64,000 nucleotides of DNA from Ryuthela nishihirai (GCA_038380435.1 JAWZYU010000705.1:19001-83000), one strand, 5' to 3'; positions 1 to 10,435 are shown, numbered from the stretch's first letter. The notes: generated from the letters alone by a model not told the origin. Made by a program: numbers and translations.

Positions 1-250
1 AGAAGAAATTTCATTGGTTTAAAAGTAGGGCAGACTTTGAAAGATGGCGTAGGCAATGTGAGGCTTGTGCAGCAAAGAAAGGCTCTAAGACTAAGCTCCA
101 AACGTATAATGTTGGTGACTCTCTTCAGAGAATAGCCATTGATGTAATGGGTCCTTTCCTTAGGACTGATGATGGAAATCGCTATTTATTGGTGGTGGAA
201 GATTATTTCATGAAGTGACCTGAATTATTCCTTTCAAAATCAGGCCTCCG
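1..250 (+). pseudogene. Ty3/Gypsy integrase fragment (copy 0), cut by the window edge
   Basis: Reading from base 3, one frame runs to a TGA at 216-218 and continues in frame for about ten codons. It shows the second half of the integrase zinc finger (CEAC at about residues 20-23) and then IAIDVMGPF, which carries the first Asp of the DDE catalytic core. NRYLLVVEDYFMK follows, with the stop replacing the Trp usual in KWPE. Integrase joins retroelement cDNA to host DNA. The core ends abruptly near 250, before the second Asp and the Glu, so the protein is dead. The same break and the same stop occur at 28731-28985 and 52975-53220, so both were inherited rather than arising three times. The family call rests on the motifs and is firm; Gypsy versus a related LTR clade is inferred from the conserved spacing. 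Confidence 0.85.
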
Positions 251-2076
251 CCTTACGTGTAGTTCTAGTATCTTTCACTAGATGGCAGCATCTGCATTGA
301 ATACATTTCAATATGAGAAATACTGGTACTGGATATTTTTCGACATATTTATCTAAATATATTACAATTATTCAACCAGTATAGAAATAAATGTGCGTAG
401 CGATGTTTCTTCTACTGCTCAAACACAAAAGAAATGTAGAAATATTTATCGATAATTCAAGATTAATGGCTAACAGATAGGTTTAGATGCTTGAGTCCTA
501 TGTTACATGACTTTAAATAGTGAACGAATATTTTTAACGCTAAATACACTGATCTTCCAAAATATTACAGAATTTCCATGTTACGTCAATGGGAATCTAA
601 CTTCGAAGCTATCTAATTTCTAAAACATGAATTAACGAAAAAATATGACTAGGGATAAATATAAGTAAGCATAAGTTCAGGTCCAATGAATGTAACAACC
701 AGCAGATCTGTGGCTTCACTTGCAACCCCAGGTGAAGAGAAAGCGTACGGGCGTTATCACAACGGTCTATGACAACATCGCTGAAATTTGTTGCATTTCG
801 AGATGTAAAATAAGCACAAAAAACTTTTCCAAAAAATTTACCTTACTTGGGAAATTTTGCCATGCAAAGAAACTGAGTAGTGAGATAACATTTCCGTAAG
901 TGTGATATTGTGTACAAAATTTCCGTAAATCGTAGACTATTGATAAATGAATAGAAAATTATTGAATTTTTCACTGCACAATAATTATAAATTATATGTA
1001 GTAAGAAAGCTTATAGCGAACCACATGATTATTTGCTATAAAAATATCTGTGAATTCCTCATTGGAAATTGTTTATTAAATATCACTTTAAAAGTGTTTC
1101 ATAGTTCTTCAATTGAAGGATAAATTCAGCTGGGAAGGATGTTGGAAATCTTTGATTGATCTTCTGTGATGCTTTACATATGACATCACAAGACACAGAT
1201 GTGTTGCATTCATAAACTCCGTTTAAGTCCTTCGATTGTTCCTTGAGAATTCCTTTCCTATCTACAGAAGGGTAGGAGACTTCGGAATTCTAATCGTCAT
1301 TTCGAAAATGAAAATGTCTCCAACTGATCGTCATAAGCATGGTGCTTCATGGCATGTGGCGATTATTTAAACTACTCCTTTTGTTCTAGTGATGTAAAGA
1401 ACCTTGCTTCTCATTTGAGAGAAACCTTCTCTAATCATTATGCACTGTTTCTTTGCAGCGTTTTCATAAAATCAATTCAAAGTAATGTAAACATGTTATT
1501 TTAACCGTTTAGATAAGACTACCACGACTCAGGATTTAGATGTAGGTGATTGTGTTTCAGAATTGTAGCCAACCATTATATCTTTCGATTTCCTCTTCTT
1601 GCTCCTCCCTCAGTATGAAAATGAAGACTACTGACCATGGAAAACTCAATGTCCATCTAATATGAAGCTTAGGAATGGCTCTATGAAGGAGAGACAGAGC
1701 ACGTGAATGTTAAAAAAGAGCTCCTAAGAGATTTCCAGTGAGATGATTTCTCCACTCATTCGTTGATCAGCAAAAATTCCTCTGTCTGCTTATCAAATAT
1801 TTGAGAACTAAATGAAATCGAATATTATAGTCATTTGCTTTATTTTAGTAACGAATTAAAACGCGTCTAATTTCTGTTAATCTCGTACTTTTCGAAAATC
1901 ATACACTAAAAGAAGTAGCTACTCCTCCTTTTTTAGTTTAAGTATATACTAAAAATTTTGCGTTTGTTCAACGTTATAATGTGACGTTTTACTTATTTAA
2001 TAAATCAGGTACGTATCGTTCACGATACACCAAATTATTTAAAACTTTAAAGAGGAAATACTTACGTATTCACTAC
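251..2076. repeat. Block R, copy 0 (non-coding repeated block)
   Basis: This 1.8-kb AT-rich block follows the integrase break and recurs at 28991-30810 and 53226-55230. A more diverged, partly inverted version lies at 39830-41290. I see no reading frame shared by the copies, so it looks non-coding. The three close copies are mosaics: some variants are shared by copies 0 and 2, others by copies 1 and 2. It may be the untranslated 3' part of the Gypsy element or a separate inserted element; the sequence does not settle this. Confidence 0.7.
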
Positions 2077-3071
2077 CAAGGAGTGTCTAAGGGAGTGTCT
2101 TTTCGATTGCAGCGCCCTCTAAACATGGCAAATTCGTGTATTGCAGTGAAGCCACCTAGCCAGGGAAAGCAGCCAGTTCCTTGCGTTATTTTTCCACCGC
2201 CCAGCAAGGTTTTCAATAGCTCACACCACGTGACTAATTTTACATACACTTTGACTCTGTTCAAAGTGGTCATTTCTTAAATTTTACCATCGTAATTTTC
2301 TTTTCACAATGATTAGTTAAAATTATTTTCCTTAATAAAATCCCATTTTGTAAAACAAGTAGCAGCTATGCTCAACATAAAAATTTTAATATTTCGAACA
2401 TTCTACTATATTTAACATATTATAATAAATTGAAATTTATGGCTTAATGCGAGACAACATGTTTTGTTTAATTGTATTTTATAGAATTTAGGATATTTTC
2501 AATTAAAGTCACATCGAGTTTCTTACTTGTATAAACTGTCAATAGATGGCAGCAGGCACTTCTCGTATCAACCATAAAAAAAATTACTATTGGAACAAAC
2601 TGCAGACACCTATATATATCGATATGCACCAGGGAACACAAAACTGCAACATACATTGACTTACATGTTTGCAAGATGATTAAATGTATTAATTTACATA
2701 TTAATTTTAAAAATTCTGCAAAATTACTCAAAATAAACATACAACGGCTTTTCCAGGTATCGTAAAATATACTCCTTAACGGGATAAAATACTCACTGAA
2801 TAACTTTAGGGTCAGCTATCACTATGCCAAACAGTCATGGGTGTTAGACAGGTTGAAACACTGATTAAATCGCAATAAATATACCAAGAGTAAGACAAAC
2901 CACAGATGCAGTGGACTAAAAATGATTGCACTGCGCATGCGCAGATCGCCCCTTACAGTTGTTTTTGTGCATGCACATCAATTTGCCACGTTCAGCTTCG
3001 GTAAATTTCCGCAGAACGGCGCCACTTACGCTTGTGCGAAGCTTAGCCTTCTTCTCCTTAGACCTTCTTTG
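2077..3071. mobile_element. Element X, copy 0 (non-autonomous DNA transposon with terminal inverted repeats)
   Basis: The block begins CAAGGAGTGTCTAAGGGAG and ends so that its reverse complement reads CAAAGAAGGTCTAAGGAGAA. This gives imperfect terminal inverted repeats of about 30 bp. Two further copies (23532-24546 and 47497-48511) share the same two ends although their flanks differ, which defines the element. This copy has a short deletion just inside the left end. It encodes no recognisable transposase, so it must rely on another element. It carries a TGCGCATGCGCA palindrome near 2935 and a CTCF-like core near 2111. The flanks show no clean target-site duplication here, and the right flank (3072 on) is not the expected continuation of block R, so a deletion or rearrangement is likely. 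Confidence 0.7.
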
Positions 3072-3749
3072 ATTTCATTTTGTAAGACCTGAATCTTTCG
3101 CATATTCATGTAGGTGGCTCAAACTATTATTTTCGCGAAGCCTATATGGAAGGAAACTTATTTAAAAAAAGTATTATTTGAAAAAATAACGGAAGACAAT
3201 GTTATATTAATATACAATTCAATATATGAGTATAAAGTTATAAATATTATAATAAAACAATATTATTATAATAATACCTGATAATAATATAATAAAACAA
3301 TATTATTTATTGTTTTATTACTATTATGTTATGAATAGAGAAATACGTTATCGATGGGCAGAGTTATCAATGGACAAACATTTCGTGGCCAACGTTTGGA
3401 GTAGAGCCTAATTTTATGGAGTCGAAACCTTTACATTATTTTAAGATACGGTGAGATGAATGTGTACATGAAATTTGGTGGCCCTAGCTCTCACTGTCTA
3501 GGAGGAGTTGACAGACAAATAGAGACAGAGAGAGAGAGAGACAAACATTCTAAAATTTATAATAAATAATGTAAATACACTTTAAATATATTTATATTAT
3601 TTATTATATCTCATAATAATTATTATATATCCTAGTAATTATTATACCTCATTGTAAGTCAAAATTATTCACTGCTTCCGATAAAAATCTATCGCTACCA
3701 GAATAATATCTCTATTACCTGTATCCTATCTATGATGTGCGTGAGGGTA
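3072..3749. other. AT-rich intergenic stretch
   Basis: No gene is visible. It contains TTATTATAATAAT-type simple sequence around 3240-3330 and 3560-3650 and a short AG-rich run near 3520-3542. No homology to other parts of the window was noticed. Confidence 0.6.
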
Positions 3750-3870
3750 GGGTTGGGCTGTTTTACCTCTGAGCGGCACTTTTTTTCACACCATGGGCTA
3801 AATGGCCGGATCACAAGGACCCCGAAGGCTTAGAGAAGGTTGGGGGAGGGAACCCACTGGAATGATGTGC
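3750..3870 (-). mobile_element. SINE A, partial (3' portion)
   Basis: The plus strand shows the reverse of the SINE A tail: the GGTTGGGCTGTTTTACC end, CACACCATGGGCTAAATGG, then GGGGGAGGGAACCCACTGG. The homology fades near 3870, so the tRNA head is missing. Confidence 0.75.
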
Positions 3871-4300
3871 TTGAGGAAATATCCATCTGTTAAAACAGTG
3901 ATTCCCCCTCCAGCCTCGTGAGACCATGGCTAGATATTCCAAAAAAAAAAAAACACGAAAAGCATTGGCTCAAGATATCATTGTAGTGATGATGCCCATA
4001 GAGAAGAACATTTATTTAAAATGCAACGGAAAACAACGGGAATTGCAGAGATTTTTGAGAGTCTTTCTGAGGAAATAGATTAAATAGAACACAGAATATT
4101 TAGATTCATTTTGATACTATGTTTAATTTGGAAAGAAAAACCATTGCAATTCATCGATCAAAATACACGTAAATTTGCATATAAGTATATATTTTTTCAC
4201 CTAATTTTATATAGGAAAAATTATTTGATTTCCATAAAGTGGGTGTTAAAAAATAATACTTGGTGAAAGTATCCGAAGGTCCGAAATAGAATGTGAATTT
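3871..4300. other. Intergenic stretch
   Basis: Nothing gene-like is visible. There is a run of A near 3940-3951 and AT-rich unique-looking sequence. Confidence 0.5.
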
Positions 4301-4450
4301 GGGTTGGGTTGTTTTACCTCTGAGCACACCATATACCCCAAAGGCTCAGAGAAAGTTGGGGCAGGGGATCCACTGAAACAGCTGTTGGAAGACATATGGT
4401 AGCCTCCCGTCAAGGCCATCCAGCGTGTTCTTTAACGTGCACAAGGTAGG
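4301..4450 (-). mobile_element. SINE A, partial with internal deletion
   Basis: It starts with the tail GGGTTGGGTTGTTTTACCTC and runs to the GTTCTTTAACGTGCACA motif of the body. The stretch between the tail and the CCCAAAGGCTCAGAG motif is shortened. The head half is absent. Confidence 0.75.
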
Positions 4451-5046
4451 TATTTAACTCACTTTTGTGAGATAAATGACATCGGAATGAGCTAATCACG
4501 GCAGATAAAACGTCATCTTAAAATGTGTTGCAGCTATTCCACGATTTATATGGTTCCGGTTTACACTGACAAGAATGCTGTCAGTTTCGATTTACAATGT
4601 AACAGACTCGGTTTTACAAAGTACGGTTTGAGGTTTTTTTTATATGTTACGTATCATGAAGTAGCAGTGATATAGTGCCATGGGAGATTATTAGACTATC
4701 ATCCAAAATTAAAAATCAACCAAATGGTTTCAATTCATGTCATTTATTTTCAACAATCAATAGATAATACCAACAGGAACAAAATAGGATAATTTTATTC
4801 CTATATTAATAAAATCGTGATCTATAACAAGTTACATTTATATCCGTTCATTAAAATTATGTCCTTGCTATTTTAATGCAATATGTCTAGGACATATTAA
4901 TGAAATAAAGACAGTTTTGAATCGGCACGAGGTCTGACTTTTCTAGATTAAAATTTTTAGACTATGAAAATCAGTGTTTTTTAATCATTTTTAGCAACTT
5001 TAACCATGTAGATTATTTTATAAGCTAATGCAGTGGAAAGCGTATT
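4451..5046. other. Intergenic stretch
   Basis: No gene recognised; it is AT-rich sequence upstream of the Jockey fragment. Confidence 0.5.
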
Positions 5047-6128
5047 ATGAATCCCACTTGTCTCCATTTACAAGATATTCCCATTAATTGGAGAAATTCA
5101 GTCAAATATCTTGGGGTTGTTATACATAAGAAGTTAAAGTGGGATTATCACATAAATAATATAATCTCCAAAGTCAATTCATTGAGGAAGGTCCACTCCA
5201 TTTCTCCTAAGGAGAAATTCCATTTTAATGATTGATCATAAGCTTTTACTCTATGATATGATCATCAGATCGGTGATTCTCTATGCTTCACCCATATGGG
5301 CGAATACTACACCCACCAATATTCCTGAGATTTAGGTCTTACAGAATAAGATTTTGAGAACTGCAGTCCATGCCCCCTGGTTTGTCACTAACAGACAACT
5401 CCATAAAGACCTGGGCATCGACCATATATACAGGGTGAATCTGAAAAAGTGGGCAAAACTTTACGGGGTGGTAGAACGCAGCTATACGAGCAATATTCGT
5501 CATAGAAAGTATGGGCGGAACGCAAACGGCGAGCCGCTTGGTGGCGTTGGAAATGGTATAAAAGGGTCGGTCCTCGCACCCAACGGCATTTCTACCGTGG
5601 ATTGCCCAGAGGATGGCTAGTTATACTAACCACGAAATGGCGGATATGCACTTTGTGTACGGTGCGGCGGACGGGAATGCACGTGAGGCACAGAGTATCT
5701 CCTCTCCTTCTTGTGTTCATTCTTTAAATGTGACAGTGGAAAACTACCTTTTAACTTCTCACCGCTTGCGTTCCGACCATACATTCTATGACGAATATTG
5801 CTCGTATAGCTGCGTTCTACCACCCCATAAAGTTTTGTCCACTTTTTCAGATTCACCCTGTATATATATACACCCATAGAAAACGCACCTCAAAAAGATT
5901 TTTTAATAATATAATCATAATGAGATTATTTCTTCCTTGATTCTTTACGATCATACTGTTTTGAACAAGTACAAGAGTCCTAAAACGGTATCGTTCTCTG
6001 AGGAGACCTACCCGTTTTACGTTTCTTATACAATTTTACTGCTATTTTTAGCTTTTCTTATGTTTGCCCTTAGGAGCACACCTAAGGGTGGTTTACTTAT
6101 ATATTTTGTTCTTACTCTTGCCAAATAG
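5047..6128 (+). pseudogene. Jockey-like LINE reverse transcriptase, C-terminal remnant, split by a MITE
   Basis: The segment carries the end of a Jockey-clade ORF2 (reverse transcriptase of a non-LTR retrotransposon). Frame 1 (5047-5235) reads VKYLGVVIHKKLKWDYHI, a hallmark just downstream of the polymerase motifs. After a frame change, ILYASPIWAN and RTAVHAPWFVTN follow (about 5270-5390), then HKDLGIDHIY up to 5429. The MITE at 5431-5860 interrupts it there. After the MITE the frame at 5937-6128 gives YDHTVLNKYKSPKTVSFS, the family's usual end. The same architecture appears at 27045-27795 and 51285-52018. Frameshifts and stops make it non-functional. The clade is inferred from motif resemblance; the reverse-transcriptase origin is secure. 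Confidence 0.75.
5431..5860. mobile_element. MITE derived from a mariner/DUF4817-type transposon
   Basis: The 430-bp element starts CAGGGTGAATCTGAAAAAGT and ends with its reverse complement. The imperfect terminal inverted repeats are about 95 bp long and are flanked by TA on both sides. The middle holds an ATG at 5613 opening MASYTNHEMADMHFVYGAA, which resembles the first residues of the transposase in the full-length element at 13181-14672 (EMADMHLAYGAVNGN). It therefore looks like an internal deletion derivative that kept the transposase start but lost the catalytic body. It sits inside the Jockey remnant. Confidence 0.8.
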
Positions 6129-6313
6129 GCATATCTTTATGATGGAGATGGTTAGGGGTAAAATTATTACCCGGTACATCAAATATGATTATACGATCTA
6201 CGATAAGCTAATACAGCTGATCCATAAGTACACTGTTTCACAAAATAAATGCTAATTTGCTGACTCAATTTAATATTTTTCGCTAATTAACAAAGTCTTT
6301 GACTCTTCGCTGC

Positions 6314-6365
6314 ATTGGCTGAATCATTCAATCAAGTTTACACTTGATTGAATAATTCAGCCAAT
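6314..6365. repeat. Short inverted repeat (23-bp arms, 6-base loop)
   Basis: The arms 6314-6336 and 6343-6365 pair with one mismatch around the loop TTTACA. It is not part of a recognised element. Confidence 0.85.
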
Positions 6366-6426
6366 GGTGGCCTATGGCTTCCATTCATTGCTGCTATATT
6401 TCAGCGCATGCGCATTTTTCGTTTAA

Positions 6427-6781
6427 GCTGTTTTACCTCTGAAAGGCTCTTTTTAGCACACAATGGGCTAAATGGCCAGGTCACAAGGACCCTGAAGGCT
6501 TAAAGAAGGTTGGGGGAGGGAACCCACCTGGAACAGCTGTTAGGAGACAGATATTAGCCTCCCGTCGAGGTCATTTAGCGAGTTCTTTAACGTGCACAGG
6601 GTATGGCTATCCCGCACACAGAACCATGGCTTAACGTGCAAGCCCACGGTGTCCCCTACTGATCGTGGGCAGGGCGGGGAGTTTTGCGAGGATAAATCTC
6701 GACGCTCACACAGCTTGGACTCGAACTTGGAAACTGAAGATTATGAGCCTGGAGTGCTACTTACTGAACCACCTCCTTCCC
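6427..6781 (-). mobile_element. SINE A, near full length
   Basis: It runs from the tail (TGTTTTACCTCTGA) to the tRNA head, which ends near ACTGAACCACCTCC. The body carries GGGGGAGGGAACCCACC and the GTTCTTTAACGTGCACAGGG core. The Pol III A box region is degraded, so it is probably inactive. Confidence 0.85.
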
Positions 6782-6998
6782 AGCGCATTTTTGCAATCGT
6801 CATCCAGTATATATATATAGACGATTGTGAGTTAGTGATTTACTGATGGCTGATTGCCAGGGGAAAAAGATAAATCTAACTATGATGCAGAAATGGTAGA
6901 ACTCTTAAAATTTGCACCTAGAAATAATAGATCTCTGGAAAAAATTTTACGAATTTTTTTCCTCCGATGTGTCTGTCCTTTTAGGTCAAATGGAAGTC

Positions 6999-7345
6999 AC
7001 GTAGAGGTCAAGACTTGATCTACGAGTACTTGAAACGTGAAAACTGGTGTCTGGGGGTGTTTTGGAATGTAGATCCCAGAAATTACTAAAGTTCGGATGT
7101 GGTGGGAGGCGAGGAGGAGGGGGTTGTCCTTTGAAGTCAAAGGGTACTAGAGAGTTAAAAATTGGTGGCTGAAGGTGATTTGGGTCGTAGATCTCAGAAA
7201 TGTTGTCAAAGTTTGGATGCGATTGGTTCTACAATGTCAAAGATCGAATTTCCATGTACCGGCGTTAGAGAGCTGAAAATTGGCCTCAGTCGGTATTTCC
7301 GGGTAGTAAATCTGAGAAACGGTATGAATTTTTGAATACGATGGG
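6999..7345. repeat. Degenerate tandem repeat, about three units of 105-135 bp
   Basis: Units begin near 6999, 7133 and 7237. Each carries GAAAATTGG-like, GTAGATCTCAGAAAT-like and TTTGGATGCGAT-like words in the same order. It looks like an old satellite fragment. No coding frame persists across units. Confidence 0.6.
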
Positions 7346-7537
7346 TGTTCATAATGAATTAGAAGTTATAGTGACGGCTAAAAATTATTATTTTAGCAGT
7401 TATTATTTTTTTGTTTTGTTTTCGATTTCGTTGTTGGGACTTACAGCCAATATTTGCTTTATGTCCCAATGTGAGAACACATATTATTTTGACATCTCGA
7501 TAAGTGAACAAGTTTTGTTAAGGGACAGTCAAAACAT

Positions 7538-7618
7538 ACACAGTCGTATCAGAATAATATGACCACCTACCATGGTATATTTATGGTAGGTGGTCATATT
7601 ATTCTGATACGACTGTGT
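7538..7618. repeat. Perfect hairpin, 36-bp arms and 9-base loop
   Basis: Bases 7538-7573 and 7583-7618 are exact reverse complements separated by GGTATATTT. The right arm ends two bases before the SINE A tail at 7621. The absence of any mismatch argues for a recent origin, or for selection on the fold. Confidence 0.95.
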
Positions 7619-7620
7619 TG

Positions 7621-7950
7621 TTGGGTTGGGTTGTTTTACCTCTGAGCGGCACTTTTTTGCACACCATGGGCTAAATGGCCAGGTCACAAGGACCCCGAAG
7701 GATCAGAGAAGGTTGGGGGAGGGGACCCACTGGAACAGCTGCTGGGAGACAGATGGTAGCCTCCCGTCAAGGCCATCCAGCGTGTTCTTTAACGTGCACA
7801 GGGTATGGCTCTCCCGCACACGGGGCCACGGCTTAACGTCCCATCCGACGGACGGCGGCCTTTCCAAGCCCATCGGTGTCCCCTACTGACCGTGGGCAAG
7901 GCGGGGAATTTTGCGGAGATAAATCTCAACGCTGACCCAGCTGGGGATAC
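7621..7950 (-). mobile_element. SINE A lacking most of its tRNA head
   Basis: The tail and body are well preserved, including the CACACCATGGGCTAAATGG and CTCCCGCACACGGGGCCACG motifs. The sequence leaves the family at the GACCCAGCTGGG motif, where the B box should follow. Confidence 0.85.
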
Positions 7951-8816
7951 GCCCATGCCAAATCTGGATCTTCCCAGTGGCAGCGTTACCGTGAGCCAAT
8001 GCAATATAACTGAATTACCAAGGTCTTGGAAACAATTAAAGCGATTGAATTCTAGTAATAAATAATATTAAGATTACGGCGGTAGTGTAATGGAAAAATT
8101 AATATTGTGTAAAGTAAAACAGATGATTTAGTACTGAGTAACAAATTGAATGCTGTGATTGTCTACATGACACTGAAAATAATAATTGCATAATGAATAT
8201 AAAAATGATATTAATATTTTTCATAAAATTAATAAAGACTAAATTTCAAATTATTTTTCTTGTGATGGTTCCTGTACCAAAAGAATTCTGAATTAAAAGA
8301 AAGTTTATTTCAATGTTATCGTGTTTTTTGTCTTTGTTTAATCCCAGGATATCTATTACTGTCAATTGCAATTTTTGTTCTTACGAGAATCACCGAGCTT
8401 TTAAGGTTAAAATCCACACAATATTTCTTGATGTCTTTCATCGAAAAGATTGTTCATAGAGATAAGTACTTTCAAAACGGTAGATACATTATCTGGACAA
8501 ATTACTATGAACATTTACTTAATGCTCCGTCGTCTGTGTCACGATATAGTTCCCAAATTTGAAAGTTTCCAATTCTCTGTGAATACCTCTCGTTGAAATG
8601 AGTTTTGAAGTATTGCTAAACTGTCCTCTCTCTCAGCATATGTTTTGTAGCAGCTTTGGTTTTGCCGTACAGTTCGAGCCATCAAACACCTGTACCTATC
8701 TCTCAGAGTCTTTTTCCTGCCGTATTTATCAAAAATGGCGGACGTTTTTTTTTTTTTTTTTTTTTTTTTGAGACCGTTGTCACGTGATTTCCCGCTTATT
8801 TCCATCACTTCAGTTA
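7951..8816. other. Intergenic stretch with a poly-T run
   Basis: No gene recognised. A run of 25 T lies at 8745-8769; it could be the reversed A-tail of a lost retrocopy, but I see no adjacent body. Confidence 0.5.
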
Positions 8817-8911
8817 CGGATACCCATCGCGATAATCACCTTTCGAACAGATACCCATCAACGGATCGCCTTTAAACGGATACCCATCAACGATAATCGC
8901 CTTTCGAAGAT
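8817..8911. repeat. Minisatellite, three units of about 28-33 bp
   Basis: The word GGATACCCATC followed by CGATAATCGCCTTTCGAA-like sequence repeats three times. The middle unit is shorter. Confidence 0.75.
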
Positions 8912-9006
8912 CAATAAGATCAGTCATTTTACACAGGTCGCACTTGACTTTGCTTCCCACCATGCCTTTATGGCTCTTTTGTAGGACTTCGTAGTGACGT
9001 ACAAGG

Positions 9007-9396
9007 ATTGGGTTGTTTTACCTCTGAGACCTCTTCTCTCTCTTTTTTGCACACCATGGGCTAAATGGCTAGATCACATGGACCCCAGAGGCTCAGAGAG
9101 AGTTGGGGGAGGGGACCCACTGAAACAGCTGTTGGGAGACAGATGGTAGCCTCCCGTCATGGCCATCCAGCGTGTTCTTTAACGTGCACAGGGTATGACT
9201 CTCCCGCACAAGAGGTCACGGCTTAACGTCTCATCCGAAGGACGGCGACCGTTCCAAGCCCATCGGTGTCCCCTGCTGACCGTGGGCAGGGCGTGGAATT
9301 TTGCGGAGATAAATCTCAACAATGACCCAGCTGAGACTCGAACTTGGGAACTACAGATTACAAGCCTGGTGCGCTACCGACTGAGCCACCCCGCCA
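9007..9396 (-). mobile_element. SINE A, full length
   Basis: A complete copy from the TTGGGTTGTTTTACCTC tail to the tRNA head at CCGACTGAGCCACCCCGCC. The reversed A box (CCGACTGAGCCA) is intact. In the B-box region the plus strand reads GAGACTCGAACTTGGG, one or two changes from consensus. Confidence 0.9.
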
Positions 9397-9823
9397 GAGA
9401 CCTATATCAGTAAGAAATTTGTATACATTGGCATTTTCATGATACTTTCGCGCAATGATACTTTGGCCAAGTAGTGTGCACCGTTATGCAAATTTTTCGA
9501 CATTCGAAGAATTTTCATAAAATAGTAACTTCCAAAACTAGACAGCAACATCTGTTGTACGAATTGCAGGATAATGTACTCCCCTTTTTTCCGTTTAAAT
9601 ATTGATTCAATCGCTTCCATTTGTGTATTTGGCATCACATCTAACAATGAGCACATAATTCATAGCTTTTAAGTTCGAATGCCTTCTTAAAATCAGGCCG
9701 CAATAAAATATAATATTCGACAAACTTATAATTATTATATTATGATTGTAGATCTGTCAAACAATGTAAAAATTATGCGCCAAATATTCATATTCAAAAA
9801 AAAAACAACAACAGAAAATTGAC
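9397..9823. other. Intergenic stretch
   Basis: No gene recognised; the open frames here are short and unlike any family I know. Confidence 0.5.
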
Positions 9824-9974
9824 AAAATGAGTTGAAAAAAATTGTTTGTCCTTACTGGGATTCGAACCCAGGTCTCCCAGAAGCATCCCGGGCGTCTTAA
9901 CTGCTAGACCACCGAGGAGCTCTAAGTATATCGAATTCCGGTCAGGAGAACCAATATTTTTTCAACTCATTTTT
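9824..9974 (-). mobile_element. tRNA-like sequence enclosed by inverted repeats
   Basis: The ends 9824-9843 and 9953-9974 are inverted copies of AAAATGAGTTGAAAAAA. Between them, on the minus strand from about 9923 to 9847, lies a tRNA-like fold. It has a D arm with GGTCTAGCAGTTAAGAC, an anticodon arm with pairable 5-bp stems, and a T arm with GGTTCGAATCC (a perfect B box). The acceptor stem pairs poorly and position 33 of the putative anticodon loop is not T, so a functional tRNA gene is unlikely. It may be a very small tRNA-headed element or a MITE that captured a tRNA. Confidence 0.7.
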
Positions 9975-10435
9975 TTGAAGTGTTCCTTGTCTACAGGACT
10001 TTTCCTGTGATAAATTATTACTGAATATTATATATTTGACTTTGTCTTGAAAAGCAGCCATGTGCCATTCTTAGAGTTACGTCATGTCACATGTTAAGCA
10101 CTGCTGCCTTACAAAAGCTTATATTACTATATTTGAGTTTCCGAATAATTAGAAACTCATCTCGACAATATTCATTTCAATATTTAAATATGGCGACTAT
10201 AAAATAAATTATTATTATTATCATTATTCAATTAATTTTTATAACGGCAGTCAAATTCGAGAGGGGGGAGAAGGGGGGAAATTAAATATTAAAAGATATA
10301 TACTATTAATCTGACATTATGATCAGTAAATATAGTTTTTTAATTTGGCTTACTTAAATCTGATATTAAATATAACTGATATAACTGATATTAAATCGTC
10401 ACTACGATTTTATATTTAAAATGTTATAGCAGAGT
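9975..10435. other. Intergenic stretch
   Basis: No gene recognised. A G-rich run (GAGGGGGGAGAAGGGGGG) lies near 10261 in otherwise AT-rich DNA. Confidence 0.5.

Noticed and set aside
1981..2280. 99-codon open frame at the block R/element X junction
   Set aside because: It crosses an insertion boundary and is not kept in the other copies of either element.
4919..4932. GAATCGGCACGAGG resembles a cDNA-library adaptor
   Set aside because: It is a short near-match only, with no cloning site pair or vector sequence beside it; chance is the simpler explanation.
7538..7618. Annotation as a microRNA precursor
   Set aside because: Perfect arms without bulges and no expression evidence; reported only as a hairpin.
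8745..8769. Poly-T as the tail of a retrocopied gene on the minus strand
   Set aside because: No coding or SINE/LINE body lies next to it.
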